A DNA stretch of 64,000 bases from Chlorophyllum brunneum (taxonomy: Eukaryota; Basidiomycota; Agaricomycetes; Agaricales; Agaricaceae): contig OY756143.1 of the NCBI GenBank assembly GCA_963576785.1, forward strand, positions 2,542,001 to 2,606,000, given 5' to 3'. The notes beneath the pieces were generated by a model that was not told where the DNA came from, made no database searches, and worked only from the letters and a program-made list of their open reading frames with translations. Below are positions 1 through 11,218 of the stretch, in pieces; position 1 is the stretch's first letter; each line of letters starts with the position of its first letter. The position numbers and the translations under genes were made by a program.

Positions 1-2974
1 AATGGACAACTTTTCCTCTTATGGATGGATTCACTTCCTCCATAAGAAATCAGAAGCAGCAGAAGAAATGAAAAATTTCATTACCTTAATTCAGACTCAA
101 TATGAGACTAAATTAAAATATCTCTGCACTAATAGAGGAGGAGAGTATGTAACTGACAAGTTACAATCTCATTTGCACTCATTAGGGATTATACATGAGA
201 CTAGTGTACCACATATACACCAACAAAATGGTTGAGCAGAACACTTAAACCAAACTTTGATGGATAAAGCAGAAGCCATGAGGCATCATACTTGTATTCC
301 TAACAGTTGGTGGAAGTTTTCTATAGATCATGCAATACATATCTATAATAAAACACTAGTATCATGGCTCATGTGGAAAACACCTTATGAAATGTTGAAT
401 CAGAAGATTCCAGACATCTCCAAAGAGAAAGTCTTTGGCTGCAGTGCTTATGTCTTTCTCCCAAAAGAGATAAGAGACAATAAACTGACAGCGAAGTCAG
501 AACTCATGATTTTCCTTGGTTGGACATCAGATAGGAAAAATTATCGTTTCATGAGGCACCTAAATGGAAATGTAATCTATACATCTCCAACAGCCGTATT
601 CAGCGAAGAACACTTCCCTAAATGTGTTGGGAAGAAGCGAGAAGAACGGATGAACCAACCATCATCTTCTACTTCTCGAAGTACACCTTCGGAAGTTATT
701 GTCTTCCATGCTCCAGATCCATCTACTGGTTTACCTTTTGATAGACTACTGAGCCCTATACCCCAAACTTCTCCCAAAAGTTCTCCAGAAGATAGGACTT
801 ATAAATCTGTTCATGGATGAATTCCAACTCCTTTCCCTGAACCTAAAAAGAATAAAGGAAAGGGAAAAGCACCAAATATCGATACAGATATTCAGGAGAA
901 GTAGGATGGTATTGTGCAAAACATTCTCTTTCCACCAAGAGAAGCACAAATACCAGAAGACAATGACAGTGATGGATTATCTTATGCTGATCCACCTAAT
1001 CACCCTGAAGGTTTGAATCATCCACCTTCTCAAAGAGATGATCCGGATGTACAACTGTTTATACCCTATACTCCTGTCGAAGATGATCAGTATGCTGGTT
1101 CTTCTGTACCACAAGATCACTCGGATCAAATACCGGTTTCTGAAATACCTCAGAGACTGCAAAGAACCAGAAAAGTACCTGAACGTCTAGGAAACTTCTA
1201 TAGTTCTACAAAGCATCCGACCAAAATTCTCTAGGACTATGAGATGTTCCAACCTCCTAAGTCAAAATTAACAAGTTCTACAAGTAGACTTGTTAGACAA
1301 ATTTGATCAGAGGCTTCCAAACCTGGAATAATCAATAGACGTTCTCAGCATGAAGCTTCTACATTAGAAGACTTATACAGAAAAAGAGGAGTAGGGATGA
1401 TTGATTATCTATGTGCTCAAAAAGTCAAATTACCATTAGTTCCTATTTCTTTCAAGGATCTAGATTGACTACCATCAGAAGAGAAATCCAAATGGTGGAA
1501 AGCATGCTTAGAAGAGTTAAATTCACTCAGAGTAAGACATGTTTATGACTTAGCTAAACTTCTGCCTGGAAGAAAAGCAGTTAAGAATAGATGGGTCTTC
1601 ACACCCAAATCAGATGGTTGATACTGTGCTTGACTAGTAGCAAAAGGATTCTCTCAGATAGAGGGAATCAATTATAATGAACTATTTTCACCAGTAGTCC
1701 ATTATGAGACAGTGTGACTCATATTTGTAGTTGCTGCCCTCAACAATTGGGAAATACTCAGTTTAAATGTTAAAACTGCTTATCTCTACAGAAAACTGGA
1801 TAAAAAACTCTATATGGAACTTCCAGAAGGTTTCAATACAGGTCATGGTAATACGGTTTGGAAATTAAACAGAGCTATTTATGGACTAAAGCAATCTGGA
1901 TGACAATGGTGGAAGGAATTGACTAAGTCAATGACTAACCTAGGATTTGTCCGATCCAAACTAGATGCTGGAGTCTATTATTACTACAACCCTGAAACCA
2001 AAGAGCTTATTATAGCTCTGGTCTATGTAGATGACTCAATGTTCATCGGAATCAGAGGCTCTAGACTTCTACATGAGAAGTGAGCACTCTTTATGAAGAA
2101 ATGGGAATGCTGAGACCTTGGTCTAACCAAAGAGTTTCTTGGCATGAAAATTTTGCAAAACCCTATAAACCAATCAATCACCCTAGACCAAATAGATTAT
2201 CTAGGAAAAGTTCTTGATTGATTTAAAGTAATTGGAAAGGAAGAAATCCCATTACCAAATGGATTTATCTTCAAATCCAATATAGGACAAGTGACATCTG
2301 ACTTCATAAAGAGGTATTAACAGTTAGTAGGATCAGTTATGTATCTGATGATAGGTAGTCAGCCCAACATAGCCTTTGCCACTGTCAAATTATCACAACA
2401 TATGACCAACCCTACTAAAGCGTATTATAATGCAGGCTTACATTTGCTAAAGTATCTTAATGCTACTCGCAAATATAGAATTACCTATAATGGAAGTTCT
2501 ATACAAGGCTTTAATGCCTTTTCTGACTCTGATTGGGCTGGTGATCCAATTAGTCATAAATCTGTAACTGGATATTTCTGTTTATTAGCCAGCAGAGCTA
2601 TCACTTGGTTAAGTAGAAAACAGAAAACAGTCATATTATCTTCCACTGAAGCCAAGTATATGGCTTTGTCAGATTGCAGTCGACAACTTGCTTGGACTGT
2701 CAATTTGTTGGAAGAAATTGGTATCCAATTATTGGCTCCTTATCTCTTCAGTGATGATAAGGGCTCAATATTTTGGGCCAAAAATCTAGTAATAGAAAAA
2801 TGATCAAAATATGTCAACGTCAAATACCATTACATTTGTAATTTAGTAGAAGAAGAAAAGATTGAAATATTCTCTGTGAAAGGCACAGAAAACCCTGCCG
2901 ATATTCTTACAAAGAATTTAGACAAAATTAAATTCAATCTATTCCGACTTCACCTTGGCTTGACATTTGAGTAA
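1..2974 (+). pseudogene. Ty1/copia pol, copy A (integrase to RNase H), decayed
   Basis: Remnant of a copia polyprotein that begins left of the window. In order it holds the integrase core, a variable linker, the reverse transcriptase (an LVYVDDSMF box near 2020-2045) and RNase H (a DSDWAGD segment near 2525-2550). It aligns along its length with copy B at 22.7-25.7 kb. The integrase is dead: the second catalytic Asp is Asn (CTNRGGEY where copy B has CTDRGGEY), and a Gln codon just before the catalytic Glu region is TGA at 233-235. Many in-frame stops correspond to CAA or CGA codons in copy B. Family assignment rests on motif order (integrase before RT) and is secure; the element is not functional. 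Confidence 0.93.
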
Positions 2975-3008
2975 TTAAAACTCTACATCAATACAAAGTA
3001 AGGAGGAG

Positions 3009-3580
3009 TGTTGAAGTTTCGGACATATTCTAGAAATAGATTATGAGGTCATTATGATAATAATAGACTGATCTGTTACTTTCCAGTAACTTTAATCCAT
3101 AGTAACTTCCTATGAGTTGCTCTGCATATGATGAAAGTCATAAGTACTTGATAGATTATTCTACATAGTACCAATGACTAGTATACTATGTTCCGTAGTA
3201 CTCCACAGGTATTACACCACAGTTAATGGGAGTCATAAGGAACATTCTATGCATTCCTAGTATTTTATGTAGTATGACTCATCTATGTTCTAACATATAT
3301 ATAAACCCCATGTAGCAGACCTAGTTCTGTATCTTGTTCAATCGAACAACTTCTTCATTATCGCTTATCTTCTTGAGTACAACACAAGTCTTGATCTCCT
3401 CAACTTTGACCTCTATACTACTGACACTGACTGCTTCATTAATAATATCTGTCTATCTGAATTACCTTTCTATAGGTATCAGATAGAAGCTTATTATCTT
3501 GGTGAGTAGACTCTACATTCTCTTCCACTGCATTTACTGCTGTCTTCAGCAAACAACTCATTATGGTTATTTTCTCAACA
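3009..3580 (+). mobile_element. 3' LTR of copia copy A (572 bp)
   Basis: Starts TGTTGAAGTT directly after a purine run (AAGGAGGAG) and ends TTCTCAACA, matching both LTRs of copy B over its full length. It carries the extra ~20 bp near its start that the right LTR of copy B has lost. A TATATAAA-like box near 3296-3304 is the probable promoter. CpG sites present in copy B (for example in the TACGCCGCAG segment) read TpG or CpA here, so this LTR is older or more heavily mutated. Confidence 0.93.
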
Positions 3581-4103
3581 TTTAGTCACTTCCCTACATG
3601 CCAATATTTACTCCCAGTGAAAACTAATTTGAGAATAATTGATGGAAATAGGCAAATCAACATTTCCCAAAAAGCTGCACCATTTTAGTGGTAAAAATTG
3701 AGGACAATTGAAGTTTGATTAATAATTATCTATTTAATTTCACTATACTTTAGTCTACCTAAATATCAATTCAGTTGAGGAATCTTGGGCTGTCCAATTA
3801 TCTTCAAATCTAATCATTTTCATTAGTATAGACTTGACAACATATTTCACGATGCTTACCTAATAGATAATTACAAAGCATGTACTCTTGCTGGTAGAGT
3901 CATTAGTCTGAAATCAAAATATGAGTAGAATCTGTACTAAGGCATTGTCTTCAGATAATGTTGAAGGATTGAACTGTCATAAAGCTGTGGCCTAGAGAAG
4001 TACATATAAGCATAGCTAGGCATCCAATCTCTGAAAAATCACATATTAGGTAATACTGGAATCTAGTAGTCAGTCTCACAGATAAGAGATCTAGTAAGAG
4101 TCC

Positions 4104-4475
4104 TGTTAGAGTTGACCAGCTATCTTATCTTATCTTATCTAGTATTATCTCATCTTATCTAGTATATCTTATCCTAGATAGCCTTAGATAGTTAGTCACA
4201 TGATTTGGTAGTACACAGACTATTCCCTGTACATATATAAGGAGCACCCTAGCTCTCCCAAATATCAATCCTTTACCTATTATGTATCAGTGTTAGTATT
4301 TGTATTAGTATTTGAGTATTTGCTCTCTACTTTCTTTGCATCCTCTTTTATCTTGCCTCTACCCTTTCTACTCCCTTTTGTGTTCCCACCTTTAACAAGT
4401 CCAAGCAAGTAAGAGAAAGTCCAAGTGAGTAATCCAAGTGAGTAAGAGAGTCCAGGCACATGAGCAGGTGTCACA
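4104..4475 (+). mobile_element. Possible solo LTR of an unidentified family
   Basis: A 372-bp segment beginning TGTTAGAGTT and ending GTGTCACA, with a central TATATAAGG box near 4232 and pyrimidine-rich sequence downstream, which is LTR-like composition. Flanking pentamers (AGTCC on the left, ATGTT on the right) do not match and no second copy exists in the window, so the call is weak. Confidence 0.25.
4120..4176. repeat. TATCT-type microsatellite
   Basis: Four or more exact TTATC/TATCT units followed by degenerate ones (TATCTAGTAT variants). It lies in the putative U3 part of the candidate LTR. Confidence 0.85.
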
Positions 4476-5004
4476 ATGTTGACCTTAGACTTTACAATAA
4501 GTTGCAGAGCCTATGATAAGGGCTTTAGTAGTGGTAAGGGTCCAAGCCACAGGTTTTATCTTGGAACAGACCATGAATATGAGAATTCTTTCAAGATAAG
4601 GAATGACTATAGCCATCAAAGCAGTCTTGGGATAGGAAATAGAGAGAGATGGATCAATATAATAATTGACTATGTTTTGACTTGCTTACAGAATCATGTG
4701 ACTTTATTCACATGACTTACAACTTACTTTCTGAAGGGCTTTAGCAAAGTTACTCAGAAATCACTTGGAAAAGATTGAAATCTCCAATTTTTTTTATGTT
4801 GATACAATTGGTATCAACTTGAGACAAAGTTCTTGCCTTATTCTCAATCAATATCTGCCAAAGCCAATCAATCTTAACCAAATTGGACCTCAATTAACTT
4901 TCTACTAGGGTTTACCTTTGAAATCAAGTAGGGTTTGGCTACAAACAACTAATGTACTAAGTAAGTACAGTATTTTTATATACCTAACATTTTTGTGATT
5001 CTTG

Positions 5005-5546
5005 TATTATGTCCAAACCTTGAACCTACATTAGAGGTTATAATAAATTCCTAGAAGCAATACCACTTATACTGCCACTACAATCCAATGATGACATCAT
5101 CGACTCTCTACTCCAACTCACTTGGAAATATGCACTATACTTATATGTATGTGATACCAATAGACTCTACTTATGCACTATCAAGAACAATCTTTATGGT
5201 GTATAGAATAATGGTTGGAAAGCATGACTCACCACTGAGAAAACAATGCAGTACATTCACCCTTACATATACACTTGTGGTCTAGCACTTGAAGTACTCA
5301 TTCACCAACAAGTTGCCAATGGAATCTATTGTATAGAAATACAACCAAAGGACCTACTACCAGACAATAAACCTACTGTACCCAGCAGTAACAGTAGTGA
5401 CTCTCCCCGCCTGCTATTGTGATCTACTTGAGCCTTTGTCAAGTTATCTGAGTCTTACTTCTCTAAAAAACCAATCACATCAACATCATCCTTATCATCT
5501 AATTCTGGTCAGCCTATGGATGCAGTTTTTTTTTATTACCACTGTT
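5005..5546 (+). mobile_element. R1 unit, copy e, 5' part with broken R1 ORF
   Basis: Begins TATTATGTCC (TG start decayed to TA) and reads through the R1 ORF from its first codon (ATG at 5009). It is interrupted at 5546 by a minus-strand LINE and resumes at 7083. The flanking 12-mers ATTACCACTGTT (5535-5546) and ATTACTACTGTT (7083-7094) are the LINE's target-site duplication with one C/T difference. With the duplicate removed the unit is about 1.14 kb, like copy a at 44331-45462. The right flank (GCATC) does not match the left flank (TCTTG), so this copy has probably recombined with another R1 copy. Confidence 0.8.
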
Positions 5547-7082
5547 TTTTTTTTTTTTTTAATCAACAATTTATATAGTGGTGCTTGAACACAGTCTGCA
5601 TATACATACATACAAAAGGTACAAGTACAAAAAGTTTAGAGAAGGGAAAAGTAAACTAATCCCACAAGACTTAATGTCATCTAAATCATAACCTAGAGTG
5701 ATCATTGATACATATATTGTTTGCTAAGACTGAGAGAGAGAGAGAAAGAAACAGATAGAAACTGATAAGAAGAAACTACCAAATCACAAACTCAAAGGGA
5801 AACAACAAACTATACTAGTATGTGGAGAGGCACTGCCCAAACACCATAGGAATGATGAACAGAAAATAAAGGCTATATAGAATAGTAGACAAGTAGGAAG
5901 AGGAATTAAGAGAAATGGATTTGAAAGTCCATAACCAAAAGCACAAAGAAAATGATGGAAAAGGACTTACCCAGGAGCAGACCTGAATCTCTGACAAACT
6001 GGACAATGTAGTAGTAGTGATTGTACCTATCATTGATATTCTAGTACCTTAGGTTCTGGGAGAAAAGTGAAGGCCAAGGGATTGCATTGTAAGAAGTTGG
6101 CTAACTCCTTGGTAGTAGTGATGGGGTAGTAGTGGTTGAAGTGTTGACAACAAAGGAGAATATGGGAGTGGGTCTGAACAAGTTGGCTACCATAGTGATA
6201 ACAAGAGAGGTTTTCATGAGGGAAGAATCTCAGTTGGTACTCCCTGATGGGGGCATGACATTGAATGGCTCAATATGTTTGCATAAACAGTTGTGGTGAG
6301 TATCCACACTCTTGGATTCATAGACTGGAATTGAGGTGGGATATTAAGGCAGAGACCCTGTTTGCTTGCATCTTAAGATAGAGGAAGGAGCTACCACTGT
6401 AGTTTACAAAGAAGAACATGCCTTGCCATATATGGAGGGCTCGTTCAGCTGATTTTTGTCACAAATAGTCGATCAAATGGGGTACTTGCTAATCTTGATG
6501 TTGGTTGGGCCAAGCAACTGTTTGGAGCCAGTTATGCATCTCACATTGAATACCAAATTTGTATTTGGAGGGAATATGATAGAAGGTTAGATGGTGATGA
6601 TCTGATTTGAGGAACCATGTGTGGAGTGCCTTGGATGTGAGTATGGATTGTCATTGACAAGAGTAGGGCAAATAATCCAGTAGGAGCCACAAAGCATGAA
6701 TGGAATCAGTAAAGATGTGAATATATTCTACCAAGAAATAGTCAGGTGAGTCAAATACCTTAATAATGCCAAGGTGCTGCACTACAAGTTTGGCATTGGT
6801 GGATGTGGTGCCTTCTAGCCTTTTCATAACTAAGCTTTCTCTGTCAAGGTATCTAATCATTACTGCTACTACATGTTGGCTGGTGAGAGGGTTGGGGTTA
6901 GGGTGGACTGAGCTATTAGTACCCATAATAATCCACCTATCATTGTTCATTGCCTTTGAAGCTACATTGTTCTAAGTTCACTTTGAGAGTTCAGGGTTGT
7001 TCCAGTTAAATCCTGTAAAAGAAATTCGATTAGGGAAATTGTCCAGTAACCTATGTCCAGGCCAAGTAGTCTTGCTAACTCT
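5547..7082 (-). mobile_element. 5'-truncated non-LTR retrotransposon (RNase H and C-terminus)
   Basis: Minus-strand LINE fragment ending in a poly(A) tail, seen as T16 at 5545-5560. The coding remnant (about 7000 down to 5815) shows a MGTNSSVHPNPN-type RNase H start followed by a HIFTDS segment, as in the LINE fragments at 18164 and 29693. The last ~40 bp before the tail contain CAGACTGTGTTCAAGC, also present in the ORF1-only element at 13489. The 12-bp target-site duplication in R1 copy e proves insertion by target-primed reverse transcription. Several in-frame stops are present. Confidence 0.88.
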
Positions 7083-7692
7083 ATTACTACTGTTGTTACT
7101 ATCATTACTGTCTACCACCTTGTCCTACATGTCTTGTGACTACAGCTGTTCTGATGAATCTCTATCATCATCATTTGAGATCTCTGAGAATGAGTAAGCA
7201 CTTATCTATTTTACTATCATTAGTTTCACCTTGTCCTATATTTAGTTGTTTCACCTTTAGTAGTTTCATGTTTATTTTTAGTAGTATTTTGCTTCATGTT
7301 TCATATCTCAGTTTTATATTGTGAAACTTATTTTAGTCTTGTTATCTATACTTCATAGTATTTATAAAAAAGAAGTAGTTAGTATAAATAGCCAACTGTA
7401 TTAGGAAGTCAAAGCTTAAGCTTTGATCTTTTACAGGGATAGCCTTCTTGATTACCTAAGAAGAGTTTCTATTGACAGTTATTGTCAATCAAAAGAAGGT
7501 TGCTTAACTACTTATTCTTTACTCACCCTTATTATTCAAGAGTTATGAGATAAATGGGATTTCCATTTCTTGGTTGAGTAATAACAGTTTGATAATGTTT
7601 GCTTATCTGGTTATTTGGTAGTGATAGGTATTAAGACTATACCCTAGAGGTTGCATCCTTTTCAATTGCCCTTAGTAGCCAAATCTGTAACA
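7083..7692 (+). mobile_element. R1 unit, copy e, 3' part
   Basis: Contains the C-terminal end of the R1 ORF (stop TAA at 7195-7197 after an acidic SENE tail). The untranslated part follows, with a TATA-like box (AGTATAAATAG near 7380), the perfect 18-bp palindrome at 7409-7426, a TTGACA-5-TGTCAA hairpin at 7472-7488, and the terminal CTGTAACA ending at 7692. Confidence 0.8.
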
Positions 7693-8175
7693 GCATCAAC
7701 CAAGAGATTGAAACATATCTCAGGAATGTAATAAACCATATGTAGGATAACTAGAAGAAATGGTTAACTACAGCAGAATTTCAATACAATAACAAAGTCC
7801 ACACTGCTACTGGATACTTGTCATTCCAAATATTTTATGGATAACACCCTTGGAAAGGAGATACAACAAATACAACCAAGATATCTGTAATCATGGAAAA
7901 AATACAGGAGTTACAAGATTTGCAACAAGAAGTAATCAAAATACTACAACATAGTCAGACTTAGATAGAGAGATATAACAGTACCAAACCAGAACATGAG
8001 TATATTTCAGAAAAACAAGTATGGCTTGAAGCAAGTAATATTAGGACAAGGCCAACCAAGAAGCTAGATCATAAATACTATGAACCATTCCAAACAAAAG
8101 CAAAAATAGGCAAAACAAGCTACCAACTGGAACTATCTGAAACATGGACAATATATAACATGTTTAACAGCTGAC
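7693..8175 (+). pseudogene. Gypsy integrase C-terminal fragment (G6)
   Basis: Matches G3 27630-28110: the end of the integrase core (GCATCAACCAAG, then EFQYN), the linker and the GPY-like region (around YHK/EYEPF and SYQLEL). It is bounded on both sides by R1 termini (R1e ends at 7692; the minus-oriented R1b starts at 8176) and has several in-frame stops. It is a relic trapped between two R1 insertions or recombinants. Confidence 0.85.
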
Positions 8176-9095
8176 TGTTATGGATTTGGCTACTAAGGGC
8201 AATTGAAGAGGATGTGACCTCTAGAATATGGCCTTAATACCTATCTTAGCCAAGTAACCAGATAAGCAAACATTATCAAACTGTTGTTACTCAACCAAGA
8301 AATGGGAATCCCCTTTATCTTGTAGCTCTGAGTGATGAAAGCAAGTAGAGAATAAGCAGTTAAGCAATTTTCTATTGATTGACAGCAACTGTCAATGGAA
8401 ACTCTTCTTGGGCAATCAAGAAGACTATTCCTGTAGAAGATCAAAGCTTAAGCTTTGACTTCCTAATACAGTCAGCTATTTATACTAACTACTTCTTTTC
8501 TATAAATACTATGGAGTATAGATAATAAGACTAAAACAAGTTTCATAATATGAAACTGATAGATATGAAACTCAAGACAAAATACTACTAAAGATAGACA
8601 TAAAACTGATAAAAGCAAAACAACTAAATATAGAGCAAAGTGAAACTGATAAAGATGAAATGGATGAGTGCTTACTCATCCTCAGAGAATAATGGAGATT
8701 TATCAGAATAGCTGCAGTTACAAAACATGCAGGATGAAGTGGTAGAGGGCAATGATGATAATGGTGGCAATGGAAGAATTGCATTCATGGGATGATTGGA
8801 GTCAGATAATAAGGATGACATTGATGCAATTGGTTCTTTGGAGAGATAAGACTCAGGTAACTTGACAAAGGCTCGAGTAGATTGCAATAGTGGATGGGGA
8901 AAGTCATCGCTGTCACTGCTGGATACAGCAGATTTATCATCTGGTGATAGGTCTCTAGGTTATATCTCTATACAATAGATTCCATTGGCAACTTGCTAGT
9001 GAATGAATGTTTCGAGTACTTAACTACGAGTATACATGTAAGGGTAGATGTACTACATAGTTTCTTTGGTAGTTGGTTGTGCTTTCCAACTATTA
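8176..9095 (-). mobile_element. R1 unit, copy b (minus), 5'-truncated
   Basis: Minus-oriented R1. The terminus TGTTATGG at 8176 is the reverse complement of the R1 3' end, the palindrome lies at 8441-8458, and the R1 ORF 3' half ends with its stop at 8674-8672 (acidic SEDE-type C-terminus). The copy stops at ~9095 inside the ORF and abuts the 3'-untranslated part of a second R1 copy, suggesting deletion between two tandem R1 copies. Confidence 0.8.
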
Positions 9096-9648
9096 TAGAT
9101 ATGAAACTCAAGACAAAATACTACTAAAGATAGACATAAAACTAATAAAGGTAAAACAACTAAATATAGAGCAGAGTGAAACTGATAAAGATGAAATGGA
9201 TGAGTGCTTACTCATCCTCAGAGATTTTGGATGACAATGATAGAGATTCATTGGAACAGCTGTAGTCACAAGACATGCAGGACGAGATGGTAGAGGATGA
9301 TGATGATAACAGTAGTGATGGAAGAACTGCATCCATAGGATGATCAGAATCAGATGATAAGGATGACATCAATGCAATTGGTTCTTCAGAGAGGTAAGAC
9401 TTGGGCAACTTGACAAAGGCTCAAGTAGATTGCAATAGTGGATGGAAAGAGTTGTTACTGGGTACAGCAGGTTTATCATTTGGTAATAAGTCCCTAGGTT
9501 GTATCTCTATACAATAGATTCCATCGGTGACTTATTGGTAAATGAGTACTTCGAGTGTTGGACCATGAGTGTACATGTAGGGGTGGATATACTGCATAGT
9601 TTCTTTGGTAGTAGGTCATGCTTTCCAACTGTTATTCTAGGCACCATA
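9096..9648 (-). mobile_element. R1 unit, copy c (minus), part severed by gypsy G1
   Basis: Minus-oriented R1 covering the region after the ORF start to just beyond the stop (TAA at 9210-9208). It ends at 9648 in CCATA against the gypsy G1 5' LTR. The missing 5' part of the same R1 copy lies at 32081-32275 on the other side of the inferred inversion. The reading continues exactly there when TATGG/CCATA is taken as the G1 target duplication. Confidence 0.82.
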
Positions 9649-9953
9649 TATTATGAACTATAGATAGACAGTACATTCTTATCATATGCCCATAGTACTC
9701 ATCATTCTTATGTATCCATTTCATTACCTGTTTCATCCCTTATGGCTGTACTCCTACTGACTCAGTATACTTGTCCTCTATAACTCCCTTACTCTGTTCC
9801 TTTATTATTAGCACTCACCACTAGTATATAAAGTGTAGTAATACTTGATGTATTTCTTACACTTTACCAATTGTATCATCCCTTTCTCTTCTCTTTACTA
9901 TCTTGTCTTTATCCAAAGACTTGCAACCTGAGTCCTAGACTAAGATCATAACA
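9649..9953 (+). mobile_element. 5' LTR of gypsy chromovirus G1 (305 bp)
   Basis: Starts TATTATGAAC (canonical TGTTATGAAC with G-to-A) and ends CATAACA. A TATATAAAG promoter box occurs near 9833-9841. It matches the LTRs at 17862, 29400, 32276, 38393 and 45582. Flanked on the left by CCATA (9644-9648). Confidence 0.93.
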
Positions 9954-10046
9954 TTTGGTAAAGTGTCATTCGACTCACCTTGCAAGAGAGGTGCCACTAT
10001 TCATAGCTAGGCTTGGAATAATAGCCTCCAACCAGGATAACAGTAT
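9954..10046 (+). other. Gypsy G1 leader with candidate primer-binding site
   Basis: Untranslated leader between LTR and gag. TGGTAAAGTG begins at 9956, two bases after the LTR. A 5'-TGG at this spacing is what a primer-binding site complementary to a tRNA 3'-CCA end looks like; the tRNA is not identified. Confidence 0.55.
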
Positions 10047-11218
10047 ATAAGCAGCAGTAGCTCATCGAGAACACCAAGAAGACCAAGAGCTCCGAGACCA
10101 ACAGACATCCAGGGATCACCAGTAATCACTGGATCCAAACAACAAACAGAACCAGAAATCCCTGAAGGCCTTAAGCAGCAGAAATCCAATCACAGTATAG
10201 ACAAAAATATAGCTCTTTTTGAGACCCTATTCATATAGACATTGCCAAGACCATATCCAACATAGAAATTGCCAAGACCTATGAAAACAGAGAATCTGAA
10301 ACATCCAACATAGAAGTTGCCAAAACCCACAAGAACAAACACAGTGAACTAGAGACAGAAATAGCTGATGAAATCAACTTCCCAAAGAACCTAGCCCCAG
10401 AACCAGGATACTTCAATAGAGATAGAACCAAGTTTGATGACTGGTGGAGAGCGATGTCCTTATGGACACTCTTCAACAAGATTAACGATAATGAACAAAA
10501 GATAATTGGAGTATTAGCACAAATGAAAGAAAGACTAGCAGGTCCTTACACCAATGCCAAATTACAAACAATTCAAGACAAGAAAACACCAGCATTTGAT
10601 GACTTCACAAAGGAGATGGTAGCCACCTTCTCATTGGGAAATAGGAAAGCAATAGCAGAAGGGGAAATCAAGTTGTTCAAACAGGGAAAAGGGAACACTA
10701 TGAACTTCTTAATAGAGTTTGAAGCATTGAAAACCCAAGCAGGAACAGATAATGCACATGCCATATTTCTTCTTAAATGACACACCAGAGCATCATCCAA
10801 ACCATAGTAGGCTATCCATCAGCCTCAATCCCAGACACATACAAAAATGGAGGAATACAATCCTTGTAGTAGGACAAGGGTATAAAACCACAGACATTAC
10901 ACAAGGAGATGTCAGAACCAGTACCAGAGTCACATATGGAGGTGGAGGGCAACCAATGGAGATTGGCAGACAGAGGGCAGACACTGATCAGAATGGAAAA
11001 CCTAGATGTTTCAATTGCAACCTATACAGGCATATTGCCAAATATTGCCACAAGAACACAAAGGTCACATACACCAAAATAACATGCTATAATTGTGGCA
11101 AGCAAGGCCACATCTCAAAGAATTGCAAGGCACCAAAGAAAGCACACATTAGAGAGGTCACCAAGGAAACTAAGCAAGAAGAAAAGGCAAAGGAGGATTT
11201 TGCTGAAAGCTCCAAGTA
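10047..11218 (+). pseudogene. Gypsy G1 gag, broken
   Basis: Nucleocapsid-type gag. The start codon seen in G2 (ATG) is ATA here (10047-10049), and a one-base deletion near 10233 shifts the frame before the conserved DEINFPKNLAPEPGYFN region. Downstream are a capsid-like core (WWRAMSLWTLFNK) and two CCHC zinc knuckles, CFNC-N4-H-N4-C near 11008-11050 and CYNCGKQGHISKNC near 11085-11126, which bind RNA during packaging. The basic/acidic tail ends at the TAG at 11216-11218. Confidence 0.88.

Larger units (their letters stand above)
3581..5004. other. AT-rich interval without a recognisable gene
   Basis: No convincing coding region is seen; short ORFs such as 4476-4715 resemble nothing I recognise and lack repeat partners in the window. 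The interval contains a TATCT microsatellite and a TG...CA-bounded segment with a TATA box (listed separately). It is the unrelated left flank of the R1 copy that starts at 5005. Confidence 0.6.

Noticed and set aside
5397..5588. Small ORF ending in a poly-Phe stretch, looking like a membrane peptide
   Set aside because: It reads through the LINE poly(A) tail (T run) into 3' UTR sequence.
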